Source of the DNA: CAIKBL01 sp043734785
GTDB taxonomy: Bacteria > Pseudomonadota > Gammaproteobacteria > Ga0077536
DNA: 29,724 nt
Reading direction: 5' to 3'
NCBI GenBank assembly: GCA_043734785.1
Contig: JAYTEX010000108.1
Location: 1-29,724 of the forward strand
Shown: positions 9,271-16,914 of the stretch, piece by piece
Position numbering within the stretch: position 1 is the first letter of the stretch
Layout of the letters: each line of letters starts with the position of its first letter
Made by a program: the position numbers and the translations under genes
Notes under the pieces: model-generated
What the model was told of the DNA's origin: nothing
What the model saw: the letters and a program-made list of their open reading frames with translations, nothing else
Databases searched by the model: none

Positions 9271-9945
9271 CTAGGCTGGCCCCTGCGTGCGCCCGTCATC
9301 GCGGATCACGCGCGGAACGAGGACCCGGGGTTCAATCGAGACGGGTTGGTACACCACTCGCTTCTTGTCCGGGTCATAGCGCACCTCGACGTACCCTTCG
9401 AGCGGAAAATCCTTGCGGAACGGATGACCGATGAAGCCGTAGTCGGTCAAGATGCGACGTAAATCTGGGTGCCCCTCGAACAGAATGCCGAACAGATCAA
9501 ACGCTTCGCGTTCGTACCAGTCGGCCACCGGCCAGATTGCCGCGACCGAACCCAGGATTGGCGCATCCTCGTGCAGCAGGGCTTTGACCCGCAGACGCTG
9601 ATTCAGGCTAATCGAGAGGAGTTGATAGACCACGCCGAAGCGGCCCATCGAGGCCGCGGCAGGCGCCTCCTGGGCGCCACTCACGGCGCGGCTGAAACCC
9701 GAGGAAGTTGCGCGCTCCGTGACCCAGTCCGCCTGGCCATAAGTGCTGTAGTCCACGCCGGAAAGGTCGCTAAGCTGTTCGAATTGCAGGCCTTGCGTAT
9801 CGCGGAGCAAGGTCGCGATCCGCTGGATTTCCGCCGATTTGACGGTGATGGTGAGTTCACCATACGCGTAGTCACAGGCGAGTAACCCAGCGCCGATGGG
9901 TTCGGCAAGCAATACGCGCAGCGCCGAGGCCTTGCTTTGGTTCAT
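9271..9945 (-). CDS. nuoC: NADH-quinone oxidoreductase subunit C
   Basis: 30-kDa-type connecting subunit of complex I, 224 residues, start ATG at 9945. The diagnostic C-terminal signature is complete: EREAFDLFGILFEGHPDLRR followed by ILTDYGFIGHPFRKDFPLEG. Between the N-terminal lobe (GVDYSTYG, ends near residue 70) and GRFGVVYQLL (from 101) there is a low-complexity stretch of about 25 residues, rich in Ala and Ser, that shorter NuoC proteins lack. The gene is 12 bases after nuoB and stands free of nuoD. Confidence 0.96.
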   Translation of the reverse strand: MNQSKASALRVLLAEPIGAGLLACDYAYGELTITVKSAEIQRIATLLRDTQGLQFEQLSDLSGVDYSTYGQADWVTERATSSGFSRAVSGAQEAPAAASMGRFGVVYQLLSISLNQRLRVKALLHEDAPILGSVAAIWPVADWYEREAFDLFGILFEGHPDLRRILTDYGFIGHPFRKDFPLEGYVEVRYDPDKKRVVYQPVSIEPRVLVPRVIRDDGRTQGPA

Positions 9946-9957
9946 CCGGTCGCAATC

Positions 9958-10434
9958 TCAGCGGCTGATGGTGTTGGTGCGTTTAATTTTTTCCTGCAGC
10001 TGGATGATCCCGAACAGCAAGGCTTCCGCCGTCGGCGGGCATCCAGGGACATAGACGTCGACCGGCACAATCCGGTCGCAGCCGCGCGTTACCGCATAAG
10101 AATAGTGGTAATAGCCACCACCATTGGCGCAGGATCCCATTGAAATCACCCATTTCGGTTCCGTCATCTGGTCATACACCTTGCGTAGCGCGGGGGCCAT
10201 TTTGTTGACTAGCGTACCCGCCACGATCATCACATCTGACTGGCGAGGACTGGGCCGAAAGACGATGCCGAAACGGTCTAGATCGTAGCGCGACGCGCCT
10301 GCGTGCATCATTTCCACTGCGCAACAGGCTAGGCCAAACGTCATGGGCCACAGCGAGCCCGTGCGCGCCCAGTTCACCACGTTGTCGATGCTCGTGGTAA
10401 CAAAACCGCGCTCGGCCATCTCGTTCATTCCCAT
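9958..10434 (-). CDS. nuoB: NADH-quinone oxidoreductase subunit B
   Basis: Subunit carrying cluster N2, the direct electron donor to ubiquinone. Read from the ATG at 10434 it is 158 residues, with the tandem cysteines C37 and C38 (LACCAVEMM), C102 (GSCANGGG) and C132 (PGCPPTAEAL) as N2 ligands. The chosen start gives MGMNEMAERGFVTT, which lines up with typical NuoB N-termini and has AAAGGG nine bases upstream; it overlaps nuoA by ten bases. An in-frame ATG at 10428 (ATGA overlap with the nuoA stop) is an equally coupled alternative, and a GTG at 10455 is less likely. Confidence 0.96.
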   Translation of the reverse strand: MGMNEMAERGFVTTSIDNVVNWARTGSLWPMTFGLACCAVEMMHAGASRYDLDRFGIVFRPSPRQSDVMIVAGTLVNKMAPALRKVYDQMTEPKWVISMGSCANGGGYYHYSYAVTRGCDRIVPVDVYVPGCPPTAEALLFGIIQLQEKIKRTNTISR

Positions 10435-10793
10435 TCGAGCGCGCCCTTTCTCCACTCATAAATAAATCCGACCACGAGCACGGCGAGAAAGATCATCATC
10501 GCGAAAAACCCATACAGCCCGATTTCATCGAGAACGACGGCCCACGGGAAGAAGAAGGCAATTTCTAGATCAAACAGGATGAACAGGATTGCCACTAGGT
10601 AGTAGCGAATGTCGAACTTCATACGCGCGTCTTCGAAGGCATCAAAACCGCATTCGTAGGGTGCGGACTTCTCCGCATCAGGCTTGTAGACGCGAAGCCA
10701 GTGCCCGATCCCGAAGCTCGCGCCCAGAGACACCGCACCCACGGCCACGCCAACGCCCAGGAACATCAGGATCGGTAAATAAAGCTCTAGCAA
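10425..10793 (-). CDS. nuoA: NADH-quinone oxidoreductase subunit A
   Basis: First gene of the complex I operon; a three-helix membrane subunit (ND3-like), 122 residues. The conserved loop SAPYECGFDAFEDARMKFD contains the cysteine that in ND3 reports the active/deactive transition, and LFDLEIAFFFPWAV is the second helix. The start is a TTG at 10793, with AGGA eight bases upstream; it gives the usual N-terminus (MLELYLPILMFL) and no ATG lies nearby, so the rare start seems real. The operon leader runs back to the tRNA-Leu gene 80 bases upstream. Confidence 0.95.
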   Translation of the reverse strand: MLELYLPILMFLGVGVAVGAVSLGASFGIGHWLRVYKPDAEKSAPYECGFDAFEDARMKFDIRYYLVAILFILFDLEIAFFFPWAVVLDEIGLYGFFAMMIFLAVLVVGFIYEWRKGALEWE

Positions 10794-10873
10794 GATTTCG
10801 TTCCTGTTTTCGTCGCGTGCGTTTTAAAGGCATCGCGATTTTGTTCCTGACCGGCCGCGTGACTGAAAGCCTA
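10794..10873 (-). other. Leader between tRNA-Leu and nuoA
   Basis: Eighty bases that would be transcribed ahead of nuoA. I see no terminator after the tRNA and no clear sigma-70 hexamers; only the AGGA ribosome site near the TTG start stands out. The nuo operon may therefore be read through from the tRNA/secG transcript, or use a promoter I cannot recognise. Confidence 0.4.
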
Positions 10874-10958
10874 TGGTGCCGACGGTGAGACTCGAACTCA
10901 CACGGGTTTCCCCACCACCCCCTCAAGATGGCGTGTCTACCAATTTCACCACGTCGGC
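10874..10958 (-). tRNA. tRNA-Leu (anticodon GAG)
   Basis: An 85-base tRNA including encoded CCA. The acceptor stem pairs GCCGACG (from 10958) with CGTCGGC, followed by discriminator A and CCA. The D arm is GTG...CAC with GG in the loop. The anticodon stem CCATC/GGTGG encloses a loop TTGAGGG, giving anticodon GAG (reads CUC/CUU). A long variable arm (GGGGAAACCC-type) confirms a class II tRNA, and the T arm contains GTTCGAGTC. Location between secG and the next operon is a common proteobacterial arrangement. Confidence 0.96.
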
Positions 10959-11002
10959 CGCGTGTTCCAAATCCAGAATCGCGCGCCTTCAGTCCGCCGC
11001 GA

Positions 11003-11008
11003 ATGATA
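11003..11008 (-). promoter_or_regulatory. Possible -10 element for tRNA-Leu
   Basis: On the minus strand this reads TATCAT (five of six to TATAAT), followed by the GC-rich discriminator TCGCGGCGG typical of stable-RNA promoters, about 45 bases before the mature tRNA. No good -35 hexamer sits at 16-18 bases, so this is tentative. Confidence 0.3.
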
Positions 11009-11037
11009 CGCGAGCTCTTCTCAAAAATCGCGGTGTC

Positions 11038-11060
11038 GGGAGCGCTTTTTTTCAGCGCCC
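11038..11060 (-). other. Stem-loop between secG and tRNA-Leu
   Basis: On the minus strand GGGCGCT pairs with AGCGCTCC (seven pairs, one G-T) around an A-rich loop. There is no following T-run, so it is more likely an RNA 3'-end or processing structure after secG than an intrinsic terminator in this direction. Confidence 0.4.
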
Positions 11061-11095
11061 TCGCCTGACCATCATTAGCGTGCCGCCAACAATGG

Positions 11096-11488
11096 TTACG
11101 GTTTGGTCGGCGGGATCTGCGGGAGATCGCTCGCGCCAGCGGCCGGCGCGGGTGCTGGGGTGGTGGCTGGCACGGGTGCGGTGACCGATGCTGGCTCGGT
11201 CGCCACCTTGCCTACTTGCTGTTCGAGTTGCTGACCGATGCTGACCGGTGTCGACTGTTGCGTGGCGAGGTACGCCAACAACAAGCAGTTACCGAAGAAA
11301 ATCACGGCGAGGATCGCGGTCGTGCGCGACAAGAACGAAGTCGATCCACGCGCACCGAACACGGTACCCGACGCGCCGCCGCCGAAACCGGCACCGGCCG
11401 TCGCACCGCGGCCTTGTTGCAGTAGGATGATCGAAATCAACGCGATCGCGACCAGGATATGGGTGACCAACAGAACGGTTTGCAGCAT
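11096..11488 (-). CDS. secG: Preprotein translocase subunit SecG
   Basis: Auxiliary subunit of the SecYEG channel that assists protein export across the inner membrane. The protein is 130 residues with two transmembrane helices (about 4-24 and 54-74), separated by the conserved glycine-rich loop LLQQGRGATAGAGFGGG and the FGARGSTSFLSRTTA motif. The tail after residue 80 is a low-complexity Pro/Ala/Thr-rich extension ending DLPQIPPTKP, common in proteobacterial SecG. Start ATG at 11488 with GGAG seven bases upstream. It follows tpiA by 170 bases and precedes tRNA-Leu, a conserved order. Confidence 0.95.
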   Translation of the reverse strand: MLQTVLLVTHILVAIALISIILLQQGRGATAGAGFGGGASGTVFGARGSTSFLSRTTAILAVIFFGNCLLLAYLATQQSTPVSIGQQLEQQVGKVATEPASVTAPVPATTPAPAPAAGASDLPQIPPTKP

Positions 11489-11508
11489 GTCGTAACTCCA
11501 AAATTGCT

Positions 11509-11548
11509 AAAACGCCGGGCAGTCCATCAGAGACTGTGCGGCACCCGG
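11509..11548 (-). terminator. Hairpin with T-run between tpiA and secG
   Basis: On the minus strand CAGTC and GACTG (five pairs, seven-base loop) are flanked by CCGGG and CCCGG, which can extend the stem with a bulge, and TTTT follows two bases later. It could partly terminate tpiA transcripts just upstream of secG. The bulge and short T-run keep this uncertain. Confidence 0.4.
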
Positions 11549-11658
11549 AACGCGCGCGGCGCGAATGGTCTGTCCTTCCCGTGGCCTCGAACTGCGACTC
11601 TGGATAGAGGGCGCACGTCGCGTGGTCGTCTCGAAGCGCTATCACGCGCCGGAAATCC

Positions 11659-12411
11659 TCAGGCCGCCGCGATGATTGCGCAGAAATCCTCGGCGTTGAG
11701 CGCGGCCCCGCCGATCAGGCCGCCATCGATATCCGGCATGGCGAACAACTCCGCCGCATTGGTCGGCTTCACACTGCCGCCATACAGCACGCGCACTTGC
11801 AGTGCCAGCGCGGGCTGGAGGACCGCCAGAATTTGGCGAATCTGTCCATGCACCGCTTGAGCTTGCGCCGGTGTCGCGGTCTCGCCAGTCCCAATCGCCC
11901 AAATAGGTTCGTAGGCAATCACGCTGCCCGCGAGCAATTGCGCCGCATCGATACGCGCACAGACTGGCGCCAGTTGGGCGGCGATAACCTGCGCCGTGGC
12001 CCCTGCGTTGCGTTCAGCCAGGGTCTCACCAATGCAGAGTACCGGCGTCAGGCCTGCCGCATGCGCGTGCACCAGCTTCGCCGTGACCTCGGCCGAAGAT
12101 TCACCGAACCACTGGCGACGCTCCGAATGGCCAACCAGGACATAACGACAGCCAAGATCGACCAACATGGCGGCCGAAGTTTCTCCGGTATAGGCGCCGT
12201 CCGCATGCTCACTGACGGTCTGCGCACCGTAGCCGATTGGGCTCCCAAATAGCACCTTGGATACCACCGGCAACAGCACGAATGACGGGCAAATCCCGAT
12301 TTCCACAGAGGAAAATTCATCACCCCGCGCGGCTATCGCGCCGGCCAGTGCGCGTGCGGAGCCCTGGGTGCCGTGCATCTTCCAGTTTCCGATCACGAGG
12401 GGTTTACGCAT
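11659..12411 (-). CDS. tpiA: Triose-phosphate isomerase
   Basis: Interconverts dihydroxyacetone phosphate and glyceraldehyde 3-phosphate in glycolysis and gluconeogenesis; cytoplasmic TIM barrel. Read from the ATG at 12411 it is 250 residues, the usual length. Catalytic residues are in place: K11 (GNWKMHG), H95 (GHSERR) and E168 (AYEPIWAIGTG), plus the phosphate-binding YGGSVKP near the C-terminus. The frame is open ten codons further upstream, but MRKPLVIGNWKM is the classic N-terminus. No strong Shine-Dalgarno is visible before this ATG. Confidence 0.97.
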   Translation of the reverse strand: MRKPLVIGNWKMHGTQGSARALAGAIAARGDEFSSVEIGICPSFVLLPVVSKVLFGSPIGYGAQTVSEHADGAYTGETSAAMLVDLGCRYVLVGHSERRQWFGESSAEVTAKLVHAHAAGLTPVLCIGETLAERNAGATAQVIAAQLAPVCARIDAAQLLAGSVIAYEPIWAIGTGETATPAQAQAVHGQIRQILAVLQPALALQVRVLYGGSVKPTNAAELFAMPDIDGGLIGGAALNAEDFCAIIAAA

Positions 12412-12548
12412 GGGCTTAAGCAAAGTGGTCGCTGGCTTCAAGGGCGGGGAAGCTTAGCGGTCCCCTCCCGCCAGATCAATGAATCAATCAATCGCGCGCG
12501 ACCCCATCTACGCAACGTGATGCTTACCGCGAGTCCCGGGTGAACCCT

Positions 12549-13454
12549 TCAGCGACGACGCGCGTGGTGTGGCGCGGGAATCGATCTCGCGGGCTGCTTT
12601 GCGGGCGGTTTGGAGGCGGGTGGTTCAACGCCTGGCGCTGCGAGGCCAACCGCACGGTAGAGTGTCTCGAGATCGGCGCCTTCAATCGGCGCAAATCGTC
12701 CGGCCGGTAATCGCCGTGACAGTTGCAAATTCCCGAACCGCACCCGGATCAAACGACTCACGGTGAGACCCTGGGATTCCCACAACCGGCGGACTTCCCG
12801 ATTGCGGCCCGTTTTGAGGCGGCAAATAAACCATTCATTGACACCACTCGAGGGTTGCCGTTCGATCTCGTCGAAGGCCAGACGCTCACCATCGATATCG
12901 AGCCCGCTGAGCAGGCGGGAGAGCGTGTCCTCACCCGCCTTGCCGAAGATGCGCACGGCGTATTCGCGGGTAATTTGATGGCTCGGGTGCATGAGCCGGT
13001 GCGCGAGCTCGCCATCGGTAGTAAATAACAATAACCCCGCCGTATTGAAGTCTAGTCGCCCAACGGCGATGAGTTGCCGCGCCTGGCCGCGCGGCAACAG
13101 TTGGAACACCGTCGGACGTTGTTCCGGATCGCTTCGCGTGCAAACCGTGCCTGCCGGTTTGTGTAACATCAGGGTCATCGCAGTCCTCACCCGCGTCTCG
13201 GTATGCAGCGGCTTGCCGTCGAGCGAAACTGCCTGCGCGGGCCGAATGCGCTGACCCAGCACAGCCGTGCGCCCGTCTACGGTTAGGCGCCCGGCGACGA
13301 TCCATTGTTCGATCGCACGCCGCGAGCCCAGGCCCATGCGCGCCAGCATTTTTTGGATCCGCTCCGCCGGCACCACATCGCTCGGCGCCGGCGCCGGCGC
13401 CGTGACCGTCTTGCGGGGTGGCTTAGGCCGCCGCGTGGTCATCGGTGTCTTCAT
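12549..13454 (-). CDS. rluB: Large-subunit rRNA pseudouridine synthase, RluB-like
   Basis: Probably makes the pseudouridine at position 2605 (E. coli numbering) of 23S rRNA. The protein is 301 residues: a basic N-terminal tail, an S4 RNA-binding domain (about 31-80) and the RsuA/RluB catalytic domain with D135 in GRLDFNTAGLLLFT. The motif KTGRNREVRRLWE is also present. The last 35 residues are a Pro/Ala/Arg-rich tail (PPASKPPAKQPARS) probably disordered. Start ATG at 13454 overlaps the scpB stop by four bases, so they are coupled. RluB is preferred over RluE/RsuA by the scpA-scpB context. Confidence 0.92.
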   Translation of the reverse strand: MKTPMTTRRPKPPRKTVTAPAPAPSDVVPAERIQKMLARMGLGSRRAIEQWIVAGRLTVDGRTAVLGQRIRPAQAVSLDGKPLHTETRVRTAMTLMLHKPAGTVCTRSDPEQRPTVFQLLPRGQARQLIAVGRLDFNTAGLLLFTTDGELAHRLMHPSHQITREYAVRIFGKAGEDTLSRLLSGLDIDGERLAFDEIERQPSSGVNEWFICRLKTGRNREVRRLWESQGLTVSRLIRVRFGNLQLSRRLPAGRFAPIEGADLETLYRAVGLAAPGVEPPASKPPAKQPARSIPAPHHARRR

Positions 13455-14191
13455 ACGGATTCCCGATCGTCAGTGTCAGCATTCGCCGCAAGGTCAAGCT
13501 CATCGCCTCTGGCCTCGGAGGTCGGATAAGCGGCGTCTGCGCGCGTCAAGGCAGACTCAAGTTCGGACAACGCTGCAGCCTCGCCTGGTTCGATCTCGGC
13601 TGCGGGATCGCTATCAAATTGCACGCCGGTCTCCGCAAACAGATCGGCGTTCACGTCGTCGAAATCCCTGAGTTCAGCCAGGGTCGGCAGCGAGTTAAGC
13701 CCTGCCAGATTGAAGTATTCGAGAAACTGCCGAGTAGTGGCATAGATGGCGGGTCGTCCCGGGACATCGCGATGCCCGACAATCTTGATCCATTCGCGAT
13801 CATGCAGCGTCTTGACCATCCCGGTACTGACGGCGACGCCACGGATATCCTCGATCTCGCCGCGCGTGATGGGCTGGCGATAGGCGATGATAGCCAAGGT
13901 CTCGAGCAGGGCACGCGAATAGCGGGGTTTGCGTTCCTCCCACAAGCGATTCACCCATTCGGCAAACAGCGCGCGGGTCTGGAACCGGTAACCGCCCGCG
14001 ACCTCGACCAACTCGACTCCATGTGCGGCAAAATCCAGCTGCAACTCCCCAAGCGCCAATTCAACGTCGGCGCGTGTCGGCGCGTCGTCCTCGCGCAGCG
14101 CGAAGATCGCGACCAAGCGCTCCAGTGCCACGGGCGCATCAGCCGCCATGATGGCGGCCTCAAGAATCGGTTTCAGAGCGATGGCTTGCAT
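13451..14191 (-). CDS. scpB: Segregation and condensation protein B
   Basis: Partner of the kleisin ScpA in the SMC-ScpAB condensin that organises and segregates the chromosome. The protein is 246 residues. Two winged-helix domains occupy about residues 1-165, with the family signature RYSRALLETLAIIAYRQPITRGEIEDIRG and the downstream GRPAIYATTRQFLEYFNL. After residue 185 comes an acidic Ala/Glu/Asp tail. Start ATG at 14191, 14 bases after scpA; the stop overlaps the rluB start (ATGA). Confidence 0.95.
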   Translation of the reverse strand: MQAIALKPILEAAIMAADAPVALERLVAIFALREDDAPTRADVELALGELQLDFAAHGVELVEVAGGYRFQTRALFAEWVNRLWEERKPRYSRALLETLAIIAYRQPITRGEIEDIRGVAVSTGMVKTLHDREWIKIVGHRDVPGRPAIYATTRQFLEYFNLAGLNSLPTLAELRDFDDVNADLFAETGVQFDSDPAAEIEPGEAAALSELESALTRADAAYPTSEARGDELDLAANADTDDRESV

Positions 14192-14205
14192 GGCAGTTCT
14201 GGTAC

Positions 14206-15027
14206 TCAGGCAGCGAGCTTGATGTAGATCGGGGCAGTTTCTTCGTTCTGGACAAGTTCAATGAGCTGTTGCCGCAGCAATTCCAGGATCGCCAACAAGG
14301 TCACCACGACACCAGCCCTGCCCTCTGCCGGCGTGAACAGTTCGATAAAGGCCGTGAAGCGATCGGGACTGGCCCGTTCGAGGACCATGGACATCCGTTC
14401 GCGCACCGACAAGGGTTCGCGTTGAATGCGATGATCGGTAAACATCGCCGCGCGGCGCAGCACGTCACGAAATGACGCAAGCATGGCTTCCAGCGTGACC
14501 GTGGGCACGCTGGTGCGCGGCTGACGCCCCTCGAAGGCGACCACCACCTGATGCAGCTCGCGTTCGAGACGCGGCATCGCATCGATCTCCTCTGCCGCGC
14601 GTTTATAGCGCTCGTATTCCTGCAGCCGGCGCACGAGTTCTGCGCGTGGATCTTCCTCTTCCTTGGCCAGGGTCGGTGGGCGTGGGAGCAGCATGCGCGA
14701 TTTAATCTCGGCCAGCATCGCCGCCATCAACAGGTAGTCGGCAGCCAATTCGAGTTTCATGCCCTGCATCATTTCGATGTAGTCCATGTACTGTTCGGTG
14801 ATGCGCGCGATAGGGATGTCGAGGATGTCGAGATTCTGTCGTTTAATAAGATAAAGCAGCAGATCGAGCGGACCTTCGAAGGCCTCCAAAATGACTTCGA
14901 GCGCATCCGGTGGGATGTAGAGATCCTTCGGCGGCGTCGTCATTCGCGTGCCCAGCACGAGCGCGAAGGGCATCTCCTCCTGTTGCGGTGGGTGCATTGC
15001 CGGGATTTGCGTTGATTCCATGTTCAT
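14206..15027 (-). CDS. scpA: Segregation and condensation protein A (kleisin)
   Basis: Kleisin subunit bridging the SMC heads in condensin. The protein is 273 residues. The N-terminal SMC-neck-binding region contains the signature FEGPLDLLLYLIKRQNLDILDIPIARITEQYMDYI (about 50-84) and AADYLLMAAMLAEIKSRMLLP; the C-terminal winged helix ends with TLLAILELLRQQLIELVQNE. The first 28 residues are poorly conserved and contain further methionines (positions 3, 11, 19 and 29), so the exact start among them is open; the ATG at 15027, three bases after trpS, gives the longest form. Confidence 0.93.
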   Translation of the reverse strand: MNMESTQIPAMHPPQQEEMPFALVLGTRMTTPPKDLYIPPDALEVILEAFEGPLDLLLYLIKRQNLDILDIPIARITEQYMDYIEMMQGMKLELAADYLLMAAMLAEIKSRMLLPRPPTLAKEEEDPRAELVRRLQEYERYKRAAEEIDAMPRLERELHQVVVAFEGRQPRTSVPTVTLEAMLASFRDVLRRAAMFTDHRIQREPLSVRERMSMVLERASPDRFTAFIELFTPAEGRAGVVVTLLAILELLRQQLIELVQNEETAPIYIKLAA

Positions 15028-15030
15028 CGC

Positions 15031-16242
15031 TTAACGATAAATCAGGTTCATGGCTTGACGAACTTCGTCCAGCGTTTCACGTGCCACGCTGCGCGCCGCC
15101 TCGCAGCCTTCATCGACAATCGCACGCACAGTGTCCGGATCCTTGATGAACTCCTCTCTACGCTCGCGGAAAGGCGCTTGCTCCTTGAGCACTGCATCAA
15201 TAACCGGTTGCTTGCAATCGAGACACCCAATCGAGGCGCTACGGCAGCCGTTCTGTGCCCATTGCTTCACTTCCTCGGTGGAGTAGATTTCGTGGAATTT
15301 ATAGAGCGGGCATCTGGCTGGCTCGCCCGGATCGGTGCGCCGCACCCGTGCCGGATCGGTGGGCATGGTACGCAACTTGGTGCGCACCGCGTCAGGCGGC
15401 TCGCGCAGACTGATCGTGTTGCCGTAAGACTTCGACATCTTCTCGCCATCGAGACCCGGCATCTTCGATTCCGGGGTGAGTAATGCCTGCGGTTCAGGCA
15501 AGATCACTTTGCCGCCGCCCTCGAGGTAGCCCAGCAGCCGCTCGAGATCGCCCCGTGCGATGTTCTGCTGTGCTTCGAGAAACGCCCGTGCGCGATCGAG
15601 TGCTTCGGAATCGCCGCCCTCCTGGTAGCGCTTACGCAGGTCGTGGTAGAGCTTGGCGTTGCGTTTGCCCATTTTTGCGATCGCGGCTTCTGCCTTATCC
15701 TCGAAGCCGGGCTCGCGTCCATATAGAAAATTGAAACGGCGGGCCACTTCTCGCGCGAGTTCGATATGCGCGACCTGATCCTCGCCCACCGGCACATTGC
15801 CGGCACGGTAAATCAGAATGTCCGCCGCTTGCAGCAACGGATACCCCAGAAAACCATACGTCGACAGATCGCGCTCCTTAAGCTTTTCTTGCTGGTCCTT
15901 GTAGGTCGGCACGCGCTCGAGCCAGCTGATTGGCGTAATCATCGAGAGCAGCAGATGCAGTTCAGCGTGTTCCGGCACCCGGGATTGGATGAACAGGGTC
16001 GCCTCGCCCGGATTGATGCCGACCGATAGCCAATCCACCACGAGGTCGTAGACCGTCGCGCTGATGACGCTGGTTTCTTCGTAGGTGGTCGTCAGTGCAT
16101 GCCAGTCCGCGACAAAGAAAAAGCACTCGAACTCGTGCTGCAACTGGACCCAGTTCTTGAGTACGCCGTGATAATGCCCGAGGTGCAATTGTCCAGTGGG
16201 ACGCATACCTGACAGAACGCGCTTGTTGGCGCCTAGACTCAT
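15031..16242 (-). CDS. trpS: Tryptophanyl-tRNA synthetase
   Basis: Class I aminoacyl-tRNA synthetase that charges tRNA-Trp. The HIGH-type signature is HLGH (20-23) and the KMSKS loop is exact at 268-272. At 403 residues it is about 70 longer than the E. coli type: residues about 180-255 hold a charged helical insertion (KMGKRNAKLYHDLRKRYQEGG and onward) just before the KMSKS loop, a form I recall from several beta- and gammaproteobacteria. Start ATG at 16242, with GAGAG immediately upstream. It is followed three bases later by scpA. Confidence 0.96.
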   Translation of the reverse strand: MSLGANKRVLSGMRPTGQLHLGHYHGVLKNWVQLQHEFECFFFVADWHALTTTYEETSVISATVYDLVVDWLSVGINPGEATLFIQSRVPEHAELHLLLSMITPISWLERVPTYKDQQEKLKERDLSTYGFLGYPLLQAADILIYRAGNVPVGEDQVAHIELAREVARRFNFLYGREPGFEDKAEAAIAKMGKRNAKLYHDLRKRYQEGGDSEALDRARAFLEAQQNIARGDLERLLGYLEGGGKVILPEPQALLTPESKMPGLDGEKMSKSYGNTISLREPPDAVRTKLRTMPTDPARVRRTDPGEPARCPLYKFHEIYSTEEVKQWAQNGCRSASIGCLDCKQPVIDAVLKEQAPFRERREEFIKDPDTVRAIVDEGCEAARSVARETLDEVRQAMNLIYR

Positions 16243-16293
16243 GTGCTCTCTACTATCGCTGTTGAAACGTTCAGATATTTTGCGGCCTGTGGC

Positions 16294-16914
16294 TCAACGC
16301 AGCAGCGCGCGCGCCAGCTGTTCGATGCCGTGCAGCCCAGGAATAAGTATCGCGCCCACCACGCCCGTCGCCATCAAGACCAATAAGATCACGATTCCGA
16401 ACGGTTCCAATTTGTTGTACCGGACTGCCGCCCTTGCTGGCAGCAGAGACGTCACGATACGGCTGCCGTCCAGTGGCGGAATCGGCAGCAGGTTCAAAAG
16501 CATAATCGTGGCATTGAAAAAAATCCCCGTCCAACTCATGGGGACCACCAGGCGATGCTCGCCAAAGACCATAAGCGCGAGCAGCCAACCCAGTAGCATC
16601 AGCAGGTTAGAGAACGGGCCCGCCACCGCTACCAGTGCCATATCGCGGCGGACATGGCGCAGATTGCGCCAGTTAACCGGTACGGGTTTGGCCCACCCGA
16701 ATAGAAAACCGGCGTGCAGTAGATACAGGGTCAAAGGAACAACGATGGTGCCGATTGGATCGACATGCCGTAGCGGGTTAAGCGACAGACGGCCGAGTTG
16801 GGCTGCGGTCGAATCACCGAGCTTGTTCGCGACCCACCCATGGGCGACCTCGTGCACGGTCACCGCCAGCACCGCAGGGATGCCGAACACCATCAGTTTC
16901 TCTAAAAATATCAC
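16294..16914 (-). CDS. Site-2-type intramembrane zinc protease (M50 family)
   Basis: Membrane metalloprotease of 206 residues, short form without a PDZ domain. The zinc site is complete: HEVAH at 21-25 in the first transmembrane helix, and the third ligand D149 in NLLPIPPLDGSR. About five hydrophobic helices follow. The start is a GTG at 16914 sharing GTGA with the stop of the upstream gene, with CGGGGA nine bases before it; an ATG at 16893 is the alternative. Substrate unknown. Its position next to trpS and scpAB is conserved in many proteobacteria, so it is usually annotated only as a site-2 protease family protein. Confidence 0.92.
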   Translation of the reverse strand: MIFLEKLMVFGIPAVLAVTVHEVAHGWVANKLGDSTAAQLGRLSLNPLRHVDPIGTIVVPLTLYLLHAGFLFGWAKPVPVNWRNLRHVRRDMALVAVAGPFSNLLMLLGWLLALMVFGEHRLVVPMSWTGIFFNATIMLLNLLPIPPLDGSRIVTSLLPARAAVRYNKLEPFGIVILLVLMATGVVGAILIPGLHGIEQLARALLR

